Part shown: positions 1-7,239 of the stretch, one piece after another
Layout of the letters: every line of letters starts with the position of its first letter
How positions within the stretch are numbered: the stretch's first letter is position 1
Origin: a candidate division LCP-89 bacterium
Lineage (GTDB): Bacteria > Electryoneota > B3-LCP
Assembly (NCBI GenBank): GCA_025774735.1
Contig: JALGZU010000042.1
Coordinates: forward strand, 1 to 13,006
Length of the DNA stretch: 13,006 nucleotides
Direction: 5' to 3'
The notes under the pieces: generated by a model
The model's input: the letters and a program-made list of their open reading frames with translations, nothing else
The model's database searches: none
What the model was told of the DNA's origin: nothing
Made by a program: the position numbers and the translations under genes

Positions 1-1454
1 TCGGGATAATCACCGACGGCACAGCGGAAGGTGTAGACTCCGGGTGGGACAGTGCCCGGGACAGCCTGGGTCATAGCCCGGGTGATCGATCCTCCGGGGG
101 GCAGTTCGTTCTCCTCCCGCAGGATGAAGGGCCCGATGGTGGATCCACCGGGCGTATCAGCTTCAATCCAGGCGTCGAACAGCGCCGTAGATGTGCCGAT
201 GTTCTCGATATCGAGCGTATAGTCAAACGTCCCGCCGCCTATGGGAATGAGGACGGGAATACTATCGGGGGTCAGAGTGACGGCCATTTCCGGCATCAGG
301 CTTCCTTCCAGCCGCACCAGGTACATATCGAAGGCGCTGGTAACGGGAGGTGAATTCGAGAACCCGCCGAGTACGTAGCCTCCCTGGGCCGATTCCACCA
401 CGCCCATGGCTTCTTCCCACTGCATACCTCCCCAATGATCTGACCAGGTGACGTTGCCCTGTGCATCCGTCTTAACGGCGTACATCTGGTTTTGGGTCAA
501 CATGTTGATGAAGGCGCATCCGGCCACGATGTAGCCTCCTTCCGAGGTTGCCTGGACGGCATTTCCGTACTCTTCGAACATGCTATCCCCAATGTACTGT
601 TCCCATTCAGGATTGCCCAAATCGTCGGTTTTCAGCAGGTAGATATTTTTAGCGAATCCGGCAGAGAGCGACGTCGAACCGGCCAAGATTAAACCGCTTT
701 CCTGAGCCAGTTCCGCATCATTGATATAGGTACAACCCTGGCCGGTAAAGGTCGCTTCCCACAATGCCACGCCCTGCGGATTCGTCTTGATGAGGATCCC
801 ATAAGATCCAATCGGACCGAACCAATGCGTATAGCCCGCCAGAGCATAGCCTCCGTCCATCGTGGGCAAACAGGACATGCAGCGATCGTAATTCGATCCG
901 CCGTAGGTTTGCATCCATTCCTGAATTCCGAGAGCATCCGTTTTAATCACGAGCATGTCCTCGTTATCGCCCGCGTACGAGTAACCCCCGAGGATATAGC
1001 CGCCATCCTGGGTTGCGCGGACGGATTCGCAGACGTCGAACTGTCCGTTATCGTAGGTTTGCTGCCATTCGAGGTTGCCCGCGGCGTCGGTTTTGACCAG
1101 GTAGACGTCCTTGGGTCCTGAGATGCAGACGAAACCCGCCAGAACAAAACCGCCGTCGGGAGCCTGTGCGATGCTCAAGCACTCCTCTTCGTCTACGGTG
1201 CCGTAGGTCTGTTCCCAGAGGATATTTCCTTCGAAATCGGTCTTAACGAGATACATATCCTCGTTCCCGGCTCCGAAAGAGAGCGTCGAACCGGCGAAGA
1301 GGAAACCATCCTCAACCTCCAAAACGTCATTGCAGTAATCCTGGCTAGCTCCTCCGTGGATGACTTCCCACAGGGTTGCGGGCGGTTGCGCCAGCGCCGT
1401 CGAAGTTAAGATGGTTACGACCGCAGTGCAAAGTAGTCTTCTCTTGTTTTTCAT
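1..1454 (-). CDS. secreted propeller-repeat protein with Ig-like domain, 3' end outside window
   Basis: An open frame of 484 codons with no stop runs off the left edge, so the C-terminus is missing. The start is the ATG at 1452-1454, preceded by GGAGAG four bases upstream. Residues 1-22 form a signal peptide (KNKRR, a hydrophobic stretch, then STALA), so the protein is exported. Residues ~25-385 contain seven repeats of 50-53 residues with a conserved Trp at 29, 80, 130, 180, 232, 284 and 337 and the pattern YLVKTDxxGNxxWxQTYG...DGGYxLAGY. This suggests a seven-bladed beta-propeller-like fold. Residues ~390-484 are an Ig-like beta domain (VTLTPDS... GGGTFDYTLDIEN... FDAWIEA... PPGGSITR) that also occurs in the peptidase at 3487-5196. 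A type A sorting tail probably follows beyond the edge, as in that peptidase, but this is not visible. Function unknown; likely a surface or secreted protein. Confidence 0.88.
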   Translation of the reverse strand, partial: MKNKRRLLCTAVVTILTSTALAQPPATLWEVIHGGASQDYCNDVLEVEDGFLFAGSTLSFGAGNEDMYLVKTDFEGNILWEQTYGTVDEEECLSIAQAPDGGFVLAGFVCISGPKDVYLVKTDAAGNLEWQQTYDNGQFDVCESVRATQDGGYILGGYSYAGDNEDMLVIKTDALGIQEWMQTYGGSNYDRCMSCLPTMDGGYALAGYTHWFGPIGSYGILIKTNPQGVALWEATFTGQGCTYINDAELAQESGLILAGSTSLSAGFAKNIYLLKTDDLGNPEWEQYIGDSMFEEYGNAVQATSEGGYIVAGCAFINMLTQNQMYAVKTDAQGNVTWSDHWGGMQWEEAMGVVESAQGGYVLGGFSNSPPVTSAFDMYLVRLEGSLMPEMAVTLTPDSIPVLIPIGGGTFDYTLDIENIGTSTALFDAWIEADTPGGSTIGPFILREENELPPGGSITRAMTQAVPGTVPPGVYTFRCAVGDYP

Positions 1455-2108
1455 GCTTCTCTCCAACATAACGTTTCGCCTGCCCGGAATTATTTGGAAG
1501 TTTTTTAAAATCAAGGTTGTTACGTCCTCGTGTAGTTTTTTCAGCCTTTTTAAGCGAAGTCATATCCATTCGAAGCATCAGAACGATACTCAAACGGGCA
1601 ATTGAGAGCCGGAGCAAGTTACGATCACCCCGGCCACAACTTAATTTCGCAAGGTACATGCCATAAATCAATACTGACGGCGGCCGGATACCAATTCGTA
1701 TCTGTCCAGGAGCCGGAGGTCAACTTCCCGGAAAGTTAACCCGGAATCATCAATTATAGGGGGATTTCACGGAGATAAAAATATTTCTAAGAACATAAAT
1801 ATAAAGTAGTTACGATGCCAGGAGGGCGAATATCGGGATGAAAAAACGGGGATTGTTAAGGACGAGTAAAAGTCGTTTTTTTCGCTCTTAACGCTCCATT
1901 CAGAAAAGCATTAGAAACAGCGCAAAATTCCTCTCAACAAGCAGCAATCTATCATACCATACTCGCCGAACAGACCGGCATTTCAGCAGTAAATTTAGGA
2001 CACCATTGGTGGGGATCCTGTGTTCCGCGTCACATGTAAAAAATTGCACCCTCAGAGTCGTTCATCGCCTCCAGTCTGGTAAGGTGATCGGAGCGGGCGA
2101 TGTACAGC

Positions 2109-2201
2109 GTCACGGAATGGTCCGTGACGCCCCAGAAATAGATTCCCGCGTTCGCGGGAATGACGGCTTTTGTGTTTCGTCGGGGTCGGGGCGACCCCGA
2201 C
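2109..2201. repeat. cluster of three perfect hairpin repeats
   Basis: Three perfect inverted repeats follow one another within 93 bases. The first is GTCACGGA (2109-2116), loop ATGG, TCCGTGAC (2121-2128). The second is ATTCCCGCG (2142-2150), loop TT, CGCGGGAAT (2153-2161). The third is GTCGGGGTC (2179-2187), loop GGGGC, GACCCCGAC (2193-2201). None is followed by a T run, so they are not classical terminators. The GC-rich hairpins in AT-rich intergenic DNA resemble dispersed REP/BIME-type palindromic elements. Confidence 0.75.
2142..2161. repeat. ATTCCCGCG/CGCGGGAAT palindromic element
   Basis: This is the central hairpin of the cluster: a 9-bp perfect stem with a 2-base loop, followed by GACGG. 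The ATTCCC...GGGAAT frame resembles the short palindromic repeats (dRS3-type in Neisseria and look-alikes in many proteobacterial and candidate-phylum genomes) that are scattered between genes and sometimes serve as insertion targets. Assignment to a named family is by resemblance only. Confidence 0.5.
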
Positions 2202-2302
2202 TATGGGATTAAAAGCGACAGCCAGGGGACATCTGCCAGCATGATTATTCCATCAAAAAAAACAACCATTTTCGAAAACGGCTTGTATTTGTCGTTTTTT
2301 TT

Positions 2303-2335
2303 TTGTATTTTAAAGTATCAGAATGAAAATATAAT
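2303..2335 (+). promoter_or_regulatory. putative promoter of the propeller/peptidase operon
   Basis: A consensus TATAAT lies at 2330-2335, 30 bases before the start codon at 2366. The only TTG-type -35 (TTGTAT, 2303-2308) is 21 bases away, which is too far for a typical sigma70 promoter, so the -35 is doubtful. The surroundings are strongly T- and A-rich. The placement fits a short leader that includes the AGGAGG site. Confidence 0.35.
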
Positions 2336-2354
2336 GGTGCAGAAATCAACCTGT

Positions 2355-2360
2355 AGGAGG
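2355..2360 (+). promoter_or_regulatory. ribosome binding site fixing the start at 2366
   Basis: AGGAGG ends five bases before the ATG at 2366 but only two bases before the in-frame TTG at 2363. Translation therefore most likely begins at 2366 and not at the TTG. Confidence 0.75.
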
Positions 2361-2365
2361 ATTTG

Positions 2366-3490
2366 ATGAGGAGATCTGCCAACATTTTACAGGTTACGTT
2401 GTTCATTTTACTCTGCGCGACGACGGCATCTCAGGCAAAGAGCCCCTGGGAGGTCGTGGCGCAATCGCCGGGGGAGATCATCAATGCGGTGACGAGCCCG
2501 GCGGGTAAGATCAGCATTATGGAACAGACGCGCTTCGTCCGCTCCTCTTCCGAGGCGCTAGACTTCAGCGCCAAGCTGCGTTACTTCAGTTCCGCCGGAG
2601 GGACGAAATATGCCTCGATGATGTACCTGGCCGGGGGTGAATATCCCACCGCAGCAAAGATGACGGTTTACAGTGAAAGCTCAGCGGAGCTGTGGTCGCT
2701 ATCCCAGCAGAAGTTAAACGATCTGGTTCTTTTGGAGAGCGGCGGCGCGGTGGGGATGAACCGCAATATCAATCTCCCGGAAAACCAGGTGATCTTCTTC
2801 GATCAGAAGGGCGCGAGACTGAAGGAGATCTCCATCCCCGCGCTGGGCGAAGTCAAAGCGGCGCTAACGGGCGACCGGGTGATCATCAACAGCGGCACCA
2901 TGGGAGCGCTGCTCTATAATTCCGCAGGCGAGAAGATCGCCGATCTGGGATCCGCCTACCGCACGTCATTCTCCGATGACGGGCGCTGGTTAGCCATCCT
3001 CAACGGTGCGAAGCTCACGATTTTCCATGAAGGCACACCGACCTGCGCCGTCAACCTGGGCGGTGAGATCATCCGCGGGGCGGTTTTTTCCCGGGACAAT
3101 GCCTCGGTGGCAGCGTTCACCGATCACGCGCTCTTCCTGCTGAGGAATCCGGATGGCCAGGTTGTGCTGCAACGACAGCTCGATGCGGCAGGGCAACTCT
3201 CTTTCACCAGCATTGACATCAGCAGCCGCGATGAGATCATCGCAACCGGCGTCGAACGCGACCTCGGTGCGGAGGTCAAGGGTCCCGAACGCCACCCGGA
3301 AGGCGAGGTCAGACTGTATGACCTGAGCGGGGGCGTGATCTACAGCCGTCAGATTGCGTATTCTCACTGGAATACGACCACTCCACGCGTGAAATTCAGC
3401 GCGAACGGGGCGCAATTGATGGTGCTAACGCGGGACGAGATTACGCTTGCGGAAGTGCGGGATCTAACCGGTAAAGGAGGTGTGCGATGA
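2366..3490 (+). CDS. secreted propeller-like protein of unknown function
   Basis: This 374-residue protein has a clear signal peptide (MRRS, hydrophobic LQVTLFILLCATTA, cleavage after SQA near residue 24), so it is exported. The mature part is all beta-like. Several segments resemble WD/YVTN-type propeller blades: FSDDGRWLAI, FSRDNASVAAF and FSANGAQLMVL, spaced through residues ~200-360, with strands such as VIFFDQKG, LLYNSAG and VRLYDLSGG. No catalytic motif was recognised. Translation starts at ATG 2366, chosen because of AGGAGG five bases upstream. The stop codon overlaps the start of the M23 peptidase (ATGA), so the two are translationally coupled and probably work in one process at the cell surface. 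No sorting tail is present, so it may remain in the periplasm while its partner is secreted. Family not recognised. Confidence 0.85.
   Translation: MRRSANILQVTLFILLCATTASQAKSPWEVVAQSPGEIINAVTSPAGKISIMEQTRFVRSSSEALDFSAKLRYFSSAGGTKYASMMYLAGGEYPTAAKMTVYSESSAELWSLSQQKLNDLVLLESGGAVGMNRNINLPENQVIFFDQKGARLKEISIPALGEVKAALTGDRVIINSGTMGALLYNSAGEKIADLGSAYRTSFSDDGRWLAILNGAKLTIFHEGTPTCAVNLGGEIIRGAVFSRDNASVAAFTDHALFLLRNPDGQVVLQRQLDAAGQLSFTSIDISSRDEIIATGVERDLGAEVKGPERHPEGEVRLYDLSGGVIYSRQIAYSHWNTTTPRVKFSANGAQLMVLTRDEITLAEVRDLTGKGGVR
3475..3480 (+). promoter_or_regulatory. strong ribosome binding site of the M23 peptidase gene
   Basis: AAAGGAGGTG (3473-3482) is a near-perfect complement of the 16S rRNA 3' end and sits six bases before the ATG at 3487. 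It lies inside the last codons of the upstream gene and supports both the chosen start and efficient coupled translation. Confidence 0.85.
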
Positions 3491-5196
3491 ACCGCAACAT
3501 GCTGAGGAAAGGGCACACCTTGATGATGGTGGCCGTGCTGGCGTGTACACTAATGATTATGTCCACGGCAGAGGCGATACCCTGGATGTTCGAGCCCACC
3601 AACGAGAGTCACGGGCTGAGCAACACCTACCTGGAGATCCAGGATTACGGCGGCCAGTACTATCATGACGGCATCGACGTGATTAAACCTACCGGCGCGA
3701 TCCCGGTCTATTCGGTTTCGGACGGCTGGATGACGCACGAGACTTATGGAGTCGAATACGGCGGTTTGATGATCGGTAACAGCTATGCGGCCGGTGATTC
3801 AGGCTGGTTGTACTGGCATCTGCCCAGCAGCACCTACCCGTTCAACGTGGGCGACCGGATCTACGAGGGCGATTACATCGGCGATATCGCATACTGGCCC
3901 GTTTCCGATTTCCATCACGTGCACTTCAATGCAGTGGTAGGCACCGGCGGATTACCCTGGGGATGGTACACATCGATCGATAATCCCATGGACTGGCTGG
4001 AACCAACTACCGATGACTTTTTCCCGGTGATCTACGATGCCGTGGGAACGGACCTGCTGGCATTTTGCGTGGACAACACGTCGAATTATCTGAATCCAAA
4101 CAGCCTGCAAGGCGACGTCGATATTATCACAAAGATCGGGGATCTGTCGCAAAACCGGGTCTGGGACGTGGCTCCCTACCGGATCGAATACAGTATCAGC
4201 GGTGGAACGGTCTACGAACATCACACCTCCTTCGTTCTCACCGGCTGGCAGCCTCCATCCAATACACTCTTGACGGTGTACAAAGACGATGCCACCTGTA
4301 ACAGCGGCGGTAATTATGAGCAGCGCGATTTCTTTTTCATCGTCACCAACCACGACGACGACGAGATCATCGAATACGACGACCGCAACGGCCACTGGAA
4401 CACTGCAGGATACCCGAACGGGGCCTATACGGTCACCGTCGATGCATGGGATGCCGGGGGCAACTTAACGCAGGGTTCAATGCAGGTTAATTTAATCGGT
4501 TCGGAGCCGCGGGACGTGACCATAACCCTGACGCCGACCGGTTCCACGCAGCTGCCATCATCCGGCGGTACAATCACCTTTGAGGTCGCAATCGCCAACC
4601 AGGAAGCGAACTCGGTGACGTTCGACGGCTGGATTGAGATGACCTATCCCGATTCATCGGTAGTGCAGTTGATCCATCGGCAAATAACTCTGCCCGTTGG
4701 TGGCAGCATCAACCGCCAGTTGACCCTGACCGTGGCGGGATCAGAGCCGGACGGCTGGTACTACCTTGAAGGGAAAGTGGGCTATCATCCCTATAATCAC
4801 TGGTCGGCGAGCGGTTTCAATTTCTCGAAGGGGCTGGATCTGACGGCCGGGGGCGTCCGGATAGAGGAAACGCGCCTGGATGGCTGGGATGATTTGACCC
4901 GTGATGTGGGAACGAGTTCTGTGGCACAGCCGCAGACTGCCGCGCTGCTTTCCTGTTATCCCAATCCTTTCAACCCCAGCACCTCCATATTGTTCTCATT
5001 GCCTGCTAAGGCCAAGGTAGAGCTGGCCATTTATGACATCACCGGCCGATTAGTAACTGAATTAGTGGACGGCTGGCGAGACAGTGGGATACACGAAGTG
5101 ACCTTCGACGCATCTCAACTGGCATCCGGCATCTATGTCTACCAGATGCAGGCTGGTGAGTTCAGCGCCAGCGGAAAGATGGTGCTGATGAAGTAG
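3487..5196 (+). CDS. secreted M23-family metallopeptidase with type A sorting tail
   Basis: A 569-residue exported protein with a signal peptide ending at STAEA (residue 30). Residues ~40-150 form an M23 (LytM/lysostaphin-like) domain. All expected residues are present: the HxxxD zinc motif (H60, D64, in YHDGIDV), the middle YWHLP histidine (H111) and the HxH motif (H144, H146, in HHVHF). M23 enzymes cut peptide cross-links in peptidoglycan or other peptides. Residues ~165-335 are beta-rich and unassigned. Residues ~343-453 are an Ig-like domain shared with the protein at 1-1454. Residues 490-569 are a type A sorting domain (CYPNPFNPST start, GRLVTEL, SGIYVYQMQAGEF, basic end KMVLMK), which directs cargo across the outer membrane by the type IX system. 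The gene overlaps its upstream partner by ATGA and ends before a terminator. The substrate may be cell wall or a foreign polymer; this is not resolved. Confidence 0.92.
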   Translation: MNRNMLRKGHTLMMVAVLACTLMIMSTAEAIPWMFEPTNESHGLSNTYLEIQDYGGQYYHDGIDVIKPTGAIPVYSVSDGWMTHETYGVEYGGLMIGNSYAAGDSGWLYWHLPSSTYPFNVGDRIYEGDYIGDIAYWPVSDFHHVHFNAVVGTGGLPWGWYTSIDNPMDWLEPTTDDFFPVIYDAVGTDLLAFCVDNTSNYLNPNSLQGDVDIITKIGDLSQNRVWDVAPYRIEYSISGGTVYEHHTSFVLTGWQPPSNTLLTVYKDDATCNSGGNYEQRDFFFIVTNHDDDEIIEYDDRNGHWNTAGYPNGAYTVTVDAWDAGGNLTQGSMQVNLIGSEPRDVTITLTPTGSTQLPSSGGTITFEVAIANQEANSVTFDGWIEMTYPDSSVVQLIHRQITLPVGGSINRQLTLTVAGSEPDGWYYLEGKVGYHPYNHWSASGFNFSKGLDLTAGGVRIEETRLDGWDDLTRDVGTSSVAQPQTAALLSCYPNPFNPSTSILFSLPAKAKVELAIYDITGRLVTELVDGWRDSGIHEVTFDASQLASGIYVYQMQAGEFSASGKMVLMK

Positions 5197-5217
5197 TAAA
5201 CACAAGAGATTAAGCGA

Positions 5218-5247
5218 AAAGGGGCTGGCCCAATGGTCAGCCCCTTT
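5218..5247 (+). terminator. intrinsic terminator after the M23 peptidase gene
   Basis: AAAGGGGCTGGCC (5218-5230), loop CAAT, GGTCAGCCCCTTT (5235-5247) form a 13-bp stem with a single G-U pair, followed by GTATTTA. It lies 22 bases after the stop codon and closes the two-gene operon. The A/T flanks would allow some function in the other direction, but no minus-strand gene ends here. Confidence 0.88.
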
Positions 5248-5400
5248 GTATTTACTCTTGACAGCTACATTTTTCCGCAAAAGCCCGCACAACTGCAGGG
5301 TGCAGAAATGCGGCCATAAATAGAGTCCTCACAATAGCTGAGCGCCACAATAATAACCCGGCACCACCAATCCTCCCGTGATGGATTATCGTTTTTCCCC

Positions 5401-5429
5401 TTGAGAATATGCACCAGAGATGATATATT
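5401..5429 (+). promoter_or_regulatory. sigma70-like promoter of the small gene at 5476
   Basis: TTGAGA (5401-5406), a spacer of exactly 17 bases and TATATT (5424-5429) match the sigma70 pattern well. Transcription would start near 5436. This makes the in-frame TTG at 5401 impossible as a start codon and favours the ATG at 5476. Confidence 0.6.
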
Positions 5430-5475
5430 GATTCAACGTGTGAGGATGATTTCAACTATTGCAAGGGGAACGCAG

Positions 5476-5757
5476 ATGAACGGTGATGAAGACCGCCTTC
5501 GCCACAGTGAAATAGAGCGGGGTACAAACTATGAGTTCAGCGAAGAAAATCTGACTAATTTCATCAACAACATCTTACGAATTCATCAAACTCCGCAGGC
5601 CAGGTTCTGGATTGCGGCGTGCCCCTCGAGAGAGCACGAAAACAACTCGACCTGGCTGGGTACCAAACGATCCGACCGCCGCCAGGCCATCAAGGACGCC
5701 ATCGACCATAACGCCGCAACCGGTCATCACCTGGGTGTGCTGGGACCTATCGAATAA
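5476..5757 (+). CDS. small protein of unknown function
   Basis: A 93-residue soluble, charged protein with no signal peptide or membrane segment. The ATG at 5476 is chosen because AAGGGGAA ends five bases upstream and because a promoter lies at 5401-5429. The ATG at 5446 is possible but has GAGG directly against it. The N-terminal part is acidic and looks helical (EENLTNFINNILRIHQ). The second half contains FWIAACPS, a Trp-Leu-Gly segment, RRQAIKDAIDH and a His-rich end (TGHHLGVLGP). I recognise no family. It is monocistronic and converges on the TPR gene at 5856-6191. It could be a small accessory protein of the neighbouring locus, but nothing proves a link. Confidence 0.55.
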   Translation: MNGDEDRLRHSEIERGTNYEFSEENLTNFINNILRIHQTPQARFWIAACPSREHENNSTWLGTKRSDRRQAIKDAIDHNAATGHHLGVLGPIE

Positions 5758-5855
5758 ATTTCGATTCCCGGTAATCGTTCATCACTTTGGGCTTACCAAA
5801 TTAGCGAACGGTTAGCCGAATGCTTAAACCTGCAGCGTTCTCGATCAGGTAATCT

Positions 5856-6191
5856 TCAGTTGAACAGATCGCTATGATGTTGCCCGTGCTTCCCGGCCAA
5901 CTGTTTTGCCCTGTATTCGAGAAGGTCAGCTTGTCTCACCATTCTTCTTCCCTCCGCACATAAATCCAGTGTCTCATAAATGCCTCCCAACCGCCTGAGT
6001 GCCAGAGAAAAATCTGGTGCCAAACCGATGGCTCGGTTCAACGCCTCAACCGCGCGATTGTACAAGCCCAGTTTTTCGTAGCAGACACCGAGGCAGCAGT
6101 GAGCCCAGGCATCATCGGGATGGTTTCGCACTGTCCGTTTCAACAGTTCAGTTCGCTGCAGAATTCTGTCAGTCATCATCTCTTCATTCAT
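5856..6191 (-). CDS. small tetratricopeptide repeat protein
   Basis: This 111-residue protein has no signal peptide, so it is probably cytoplasmic. Residues ~24-90 carry two TPR-type helix pairs: AWAHCCLGVCYEKLGLYNRA-VEALNRAIGLAPD, then LALRRLGGIYETL with a degenerate second helix. A basic tail (EYRAKQLAGKHGQHH) follows. TPRs bind peptides or other proteins, so this is likely an adaptor. The start at 6191 has only a weak GTGAG site eight bases upstream; the ATG pair at codons 5-6, just after GAAGAG, is an alternative. It lies 55 bases downstream of the DUF3800 gene on the same strand and may be co-transcribed with it. Confidence 0.75.
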   Translation of the reverse strand: MNEEMMTDRILQRTELLKRTVRNHPDDAWAHCCLGVCYEKLGLYNRAVEALNRAIGLAPDFSLALRRLGGIYETLDLCAEGRRMVRQADLLEYRAKQLAGKHGQHHSDLFN

Positions 6192-6246
6192 TGTATATAC
6201 TCACTCTTGATTTCACCATGATTGAACTTGTACATGCCTTCCACGT

Positions 6247-7023
6247 CTAAGAATCCCCGCCGATGGTATTGATCCCCCTGAGCTGGTACTCATCCTTCTC
6301 GAAGGCGGAAACGTACTGCATCGACTCCACCTCGGCGTAAAACTCCCGCATGCGCATCCGGCCGGAGTGATGCTGGTTTATAATGTAGGCAAACAGGTCC
6401 GCGATCTGCAGACCCGGAGCGTGCGCGTGCGGTGCGAATAGGGGCGCACCTAAAATTCCTTGAAATCCTTTACCCAACGGCGACCTGTACAGGAGCTCCA
6501 TGATGGACGAGCTCACGGTGTAACTTCCGCCCGATCCCTCGATCTTAAAGATCAGTTTGGCCACCTGCCCCGGGTGGTTTTCCAGCATAAACGAATTAAC
6601 GCGCTCCATCAAATACGCCAATCTCAAGGGAAAGCCACTTCCATCCGTACTATCGCTTTCCGAAAAGATTGGCTGCTCCCTGAAATGCTGAGCCGGACCT
6701 CCTTCGTCCGGATTTCCAGAAGAAACGAGTTGAGTCGTCGCGAACGTTTTTACGTTTTGCAAACGGCAGAGGCTGAAAACCTCCCGAACGAATTCAATCT
6801 TGCGGAAGCTTTCATAAGCCCTGTTATTCAGCAGCAATCTTCCCCGCAGCGGAAATTCCCCGATCCCCTGGCGTTTGAAGAACCGGCCTTTCAGCCGAAG
6901 CAACTTCCCGCTGAGATCGCCGTAGGCATTCTCTTCGAAGGCGACGCCGGCAACGGTGCTGATACAGGATTCCTCTTCCGATCTATGTAATTTGCTTTCA
7001 TCCACAAAGACAAGCACGGACAT
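6247..7023 (-). CDS. DUF3800 domain protein
   Basis: A 258-residue protein with the layout of DUF3800. It opens with a strand ending in an acidic pair (VLVFVDES, D8/E9). A basic LRLKGRFF segment follows near residue 42, and the late motif LQIADLFAYIINQHH has D209. The family has an RNase H-like core with conserved acids and is suspected to act on nucleic acid. It is frequent in mobile and defence regions, but its reaction is not established. The ATG at 7023 is preceded by GAGG with five bases of spacing. No signal peptide is present, so the protein is cytoplasmic. It sits 216 bases downstream of the anti-sigma gene and 55 bases upstream of a small TPR gene, all on the minus strand. It may be an effector of the sigma/CHAT locus or an independent gene. 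Confidence 0.8.
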   Translation of the reverse strand: MSVLVFVDESKLHRSEEESCISTVAGVAFEENAYGDLSGKLLRLKGRFFKRQGIGEFPLRGRLLLNNRAYESFRKIEFVREVFSLCRLQNVKTFATTQLVSSGNPDEGGPAQHFREQPIFSESDSTDGSGFPLRLAYLMERVNSFMLENHPGQVAKLIFKIEGSGGSYTVSSSIMELLYRSPLGKGFQGILGAPLFAPHAHAPGLQIADLFAYIINQHHSGRMRMREFYAEVESMQYVSAFEKDEYQLRGINTIGGDS

Positions 7024-7239
7024 ACCATCCTCGAAACAACTGCACTCTGTGGTGTATTAATAAACATCCACAGCTTGTTTTTAGTAAATAGCATAATGCT
7101 TCTTCCGGAGAGATTGGAGGAACGGGGAGAGCGTTACCCGGATTTCTTATTTTTTTTTGATATGATGGAGTTCTACAGGAGTGGCCTCGGGCTGGAGGTT
7201 CATACCGCCTGAAGGAAGGATTGTGAGTCCATGATGAGG
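7024..7239. other. intergenic gap between anti-sigma gene and DUF3800 gene
   Basis: The 216 bases contain a run of nine T on the plus strand (about 7150-7158) and an AT-rich stretch at 7055-7100 that could hold a promoter for the DUF3800 gene. No hairpin-plus-T terminator for the anti-sigma gene was found on the minus strand. Read-through from the sigma operon into DUF3800 therefore remains possible. Confidence 0.4.

Larger units (their letters stand above)
1455..2365. other. long intergenic region between divergent genes
   Basis: These ~910 bases separate two divergently transcribed secreted-protein genes. I found no convincing gene: the open frames here are short, lack family resemblance and have no good ribosome site. 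The stretch 1480-1600 and the last 120 bases are AT-rich and are the likely promoter zones of the two flanking genes. A cluster of inverted repeats lies at 2109-2201. A micro-frame at 1838-1894 (18 codons, rich in Lys and Arg, AGGAGGG 11 bases upstream) is too short to call. No tRNA or rRNA pattern was seen. Confidence 0.6.

Noticed and set aside
1345..1671. A 108-codon minus-strand frame over the 5' end of the left-edge gene
   Set aside because: It is in a different frame from the secreted protein, lacks a ribosome site and has no recognisable features.
1838..1894. An 18-codon basic frame with AGGAGGG upstream
   Set aside because: The spacing of 11 bases is long, the peptide is very short and no attenuator-like structure or downstream gene supports it.
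2006..2366. Short plus-strand frames through the hairpin cluster
   Set aside because: The peptide DSRVRGNDG is the usual false product of palindromic repeats of this kind; no coding signs otherwise.
2990..3415. A 141-codon minus-strand frame
   Set aside because: It is fully antisense to the secreted propeller-like gene, which has a signal peptide, ribosome site and coupled neighbour.
6460..6990. A 176-codon open frame on the plus strand
   Set aside because: It is antisense to the DUF3800 gene, has no family resemblance and no ribosome site; it is a shadow of the real gene.
7100..7160. Possible plus-strand terminator before the nine-T run
   Set aside because: Only a 5-bp stem with a loop of over 25 bases could be drawn, and no plus-strand gene ends there.
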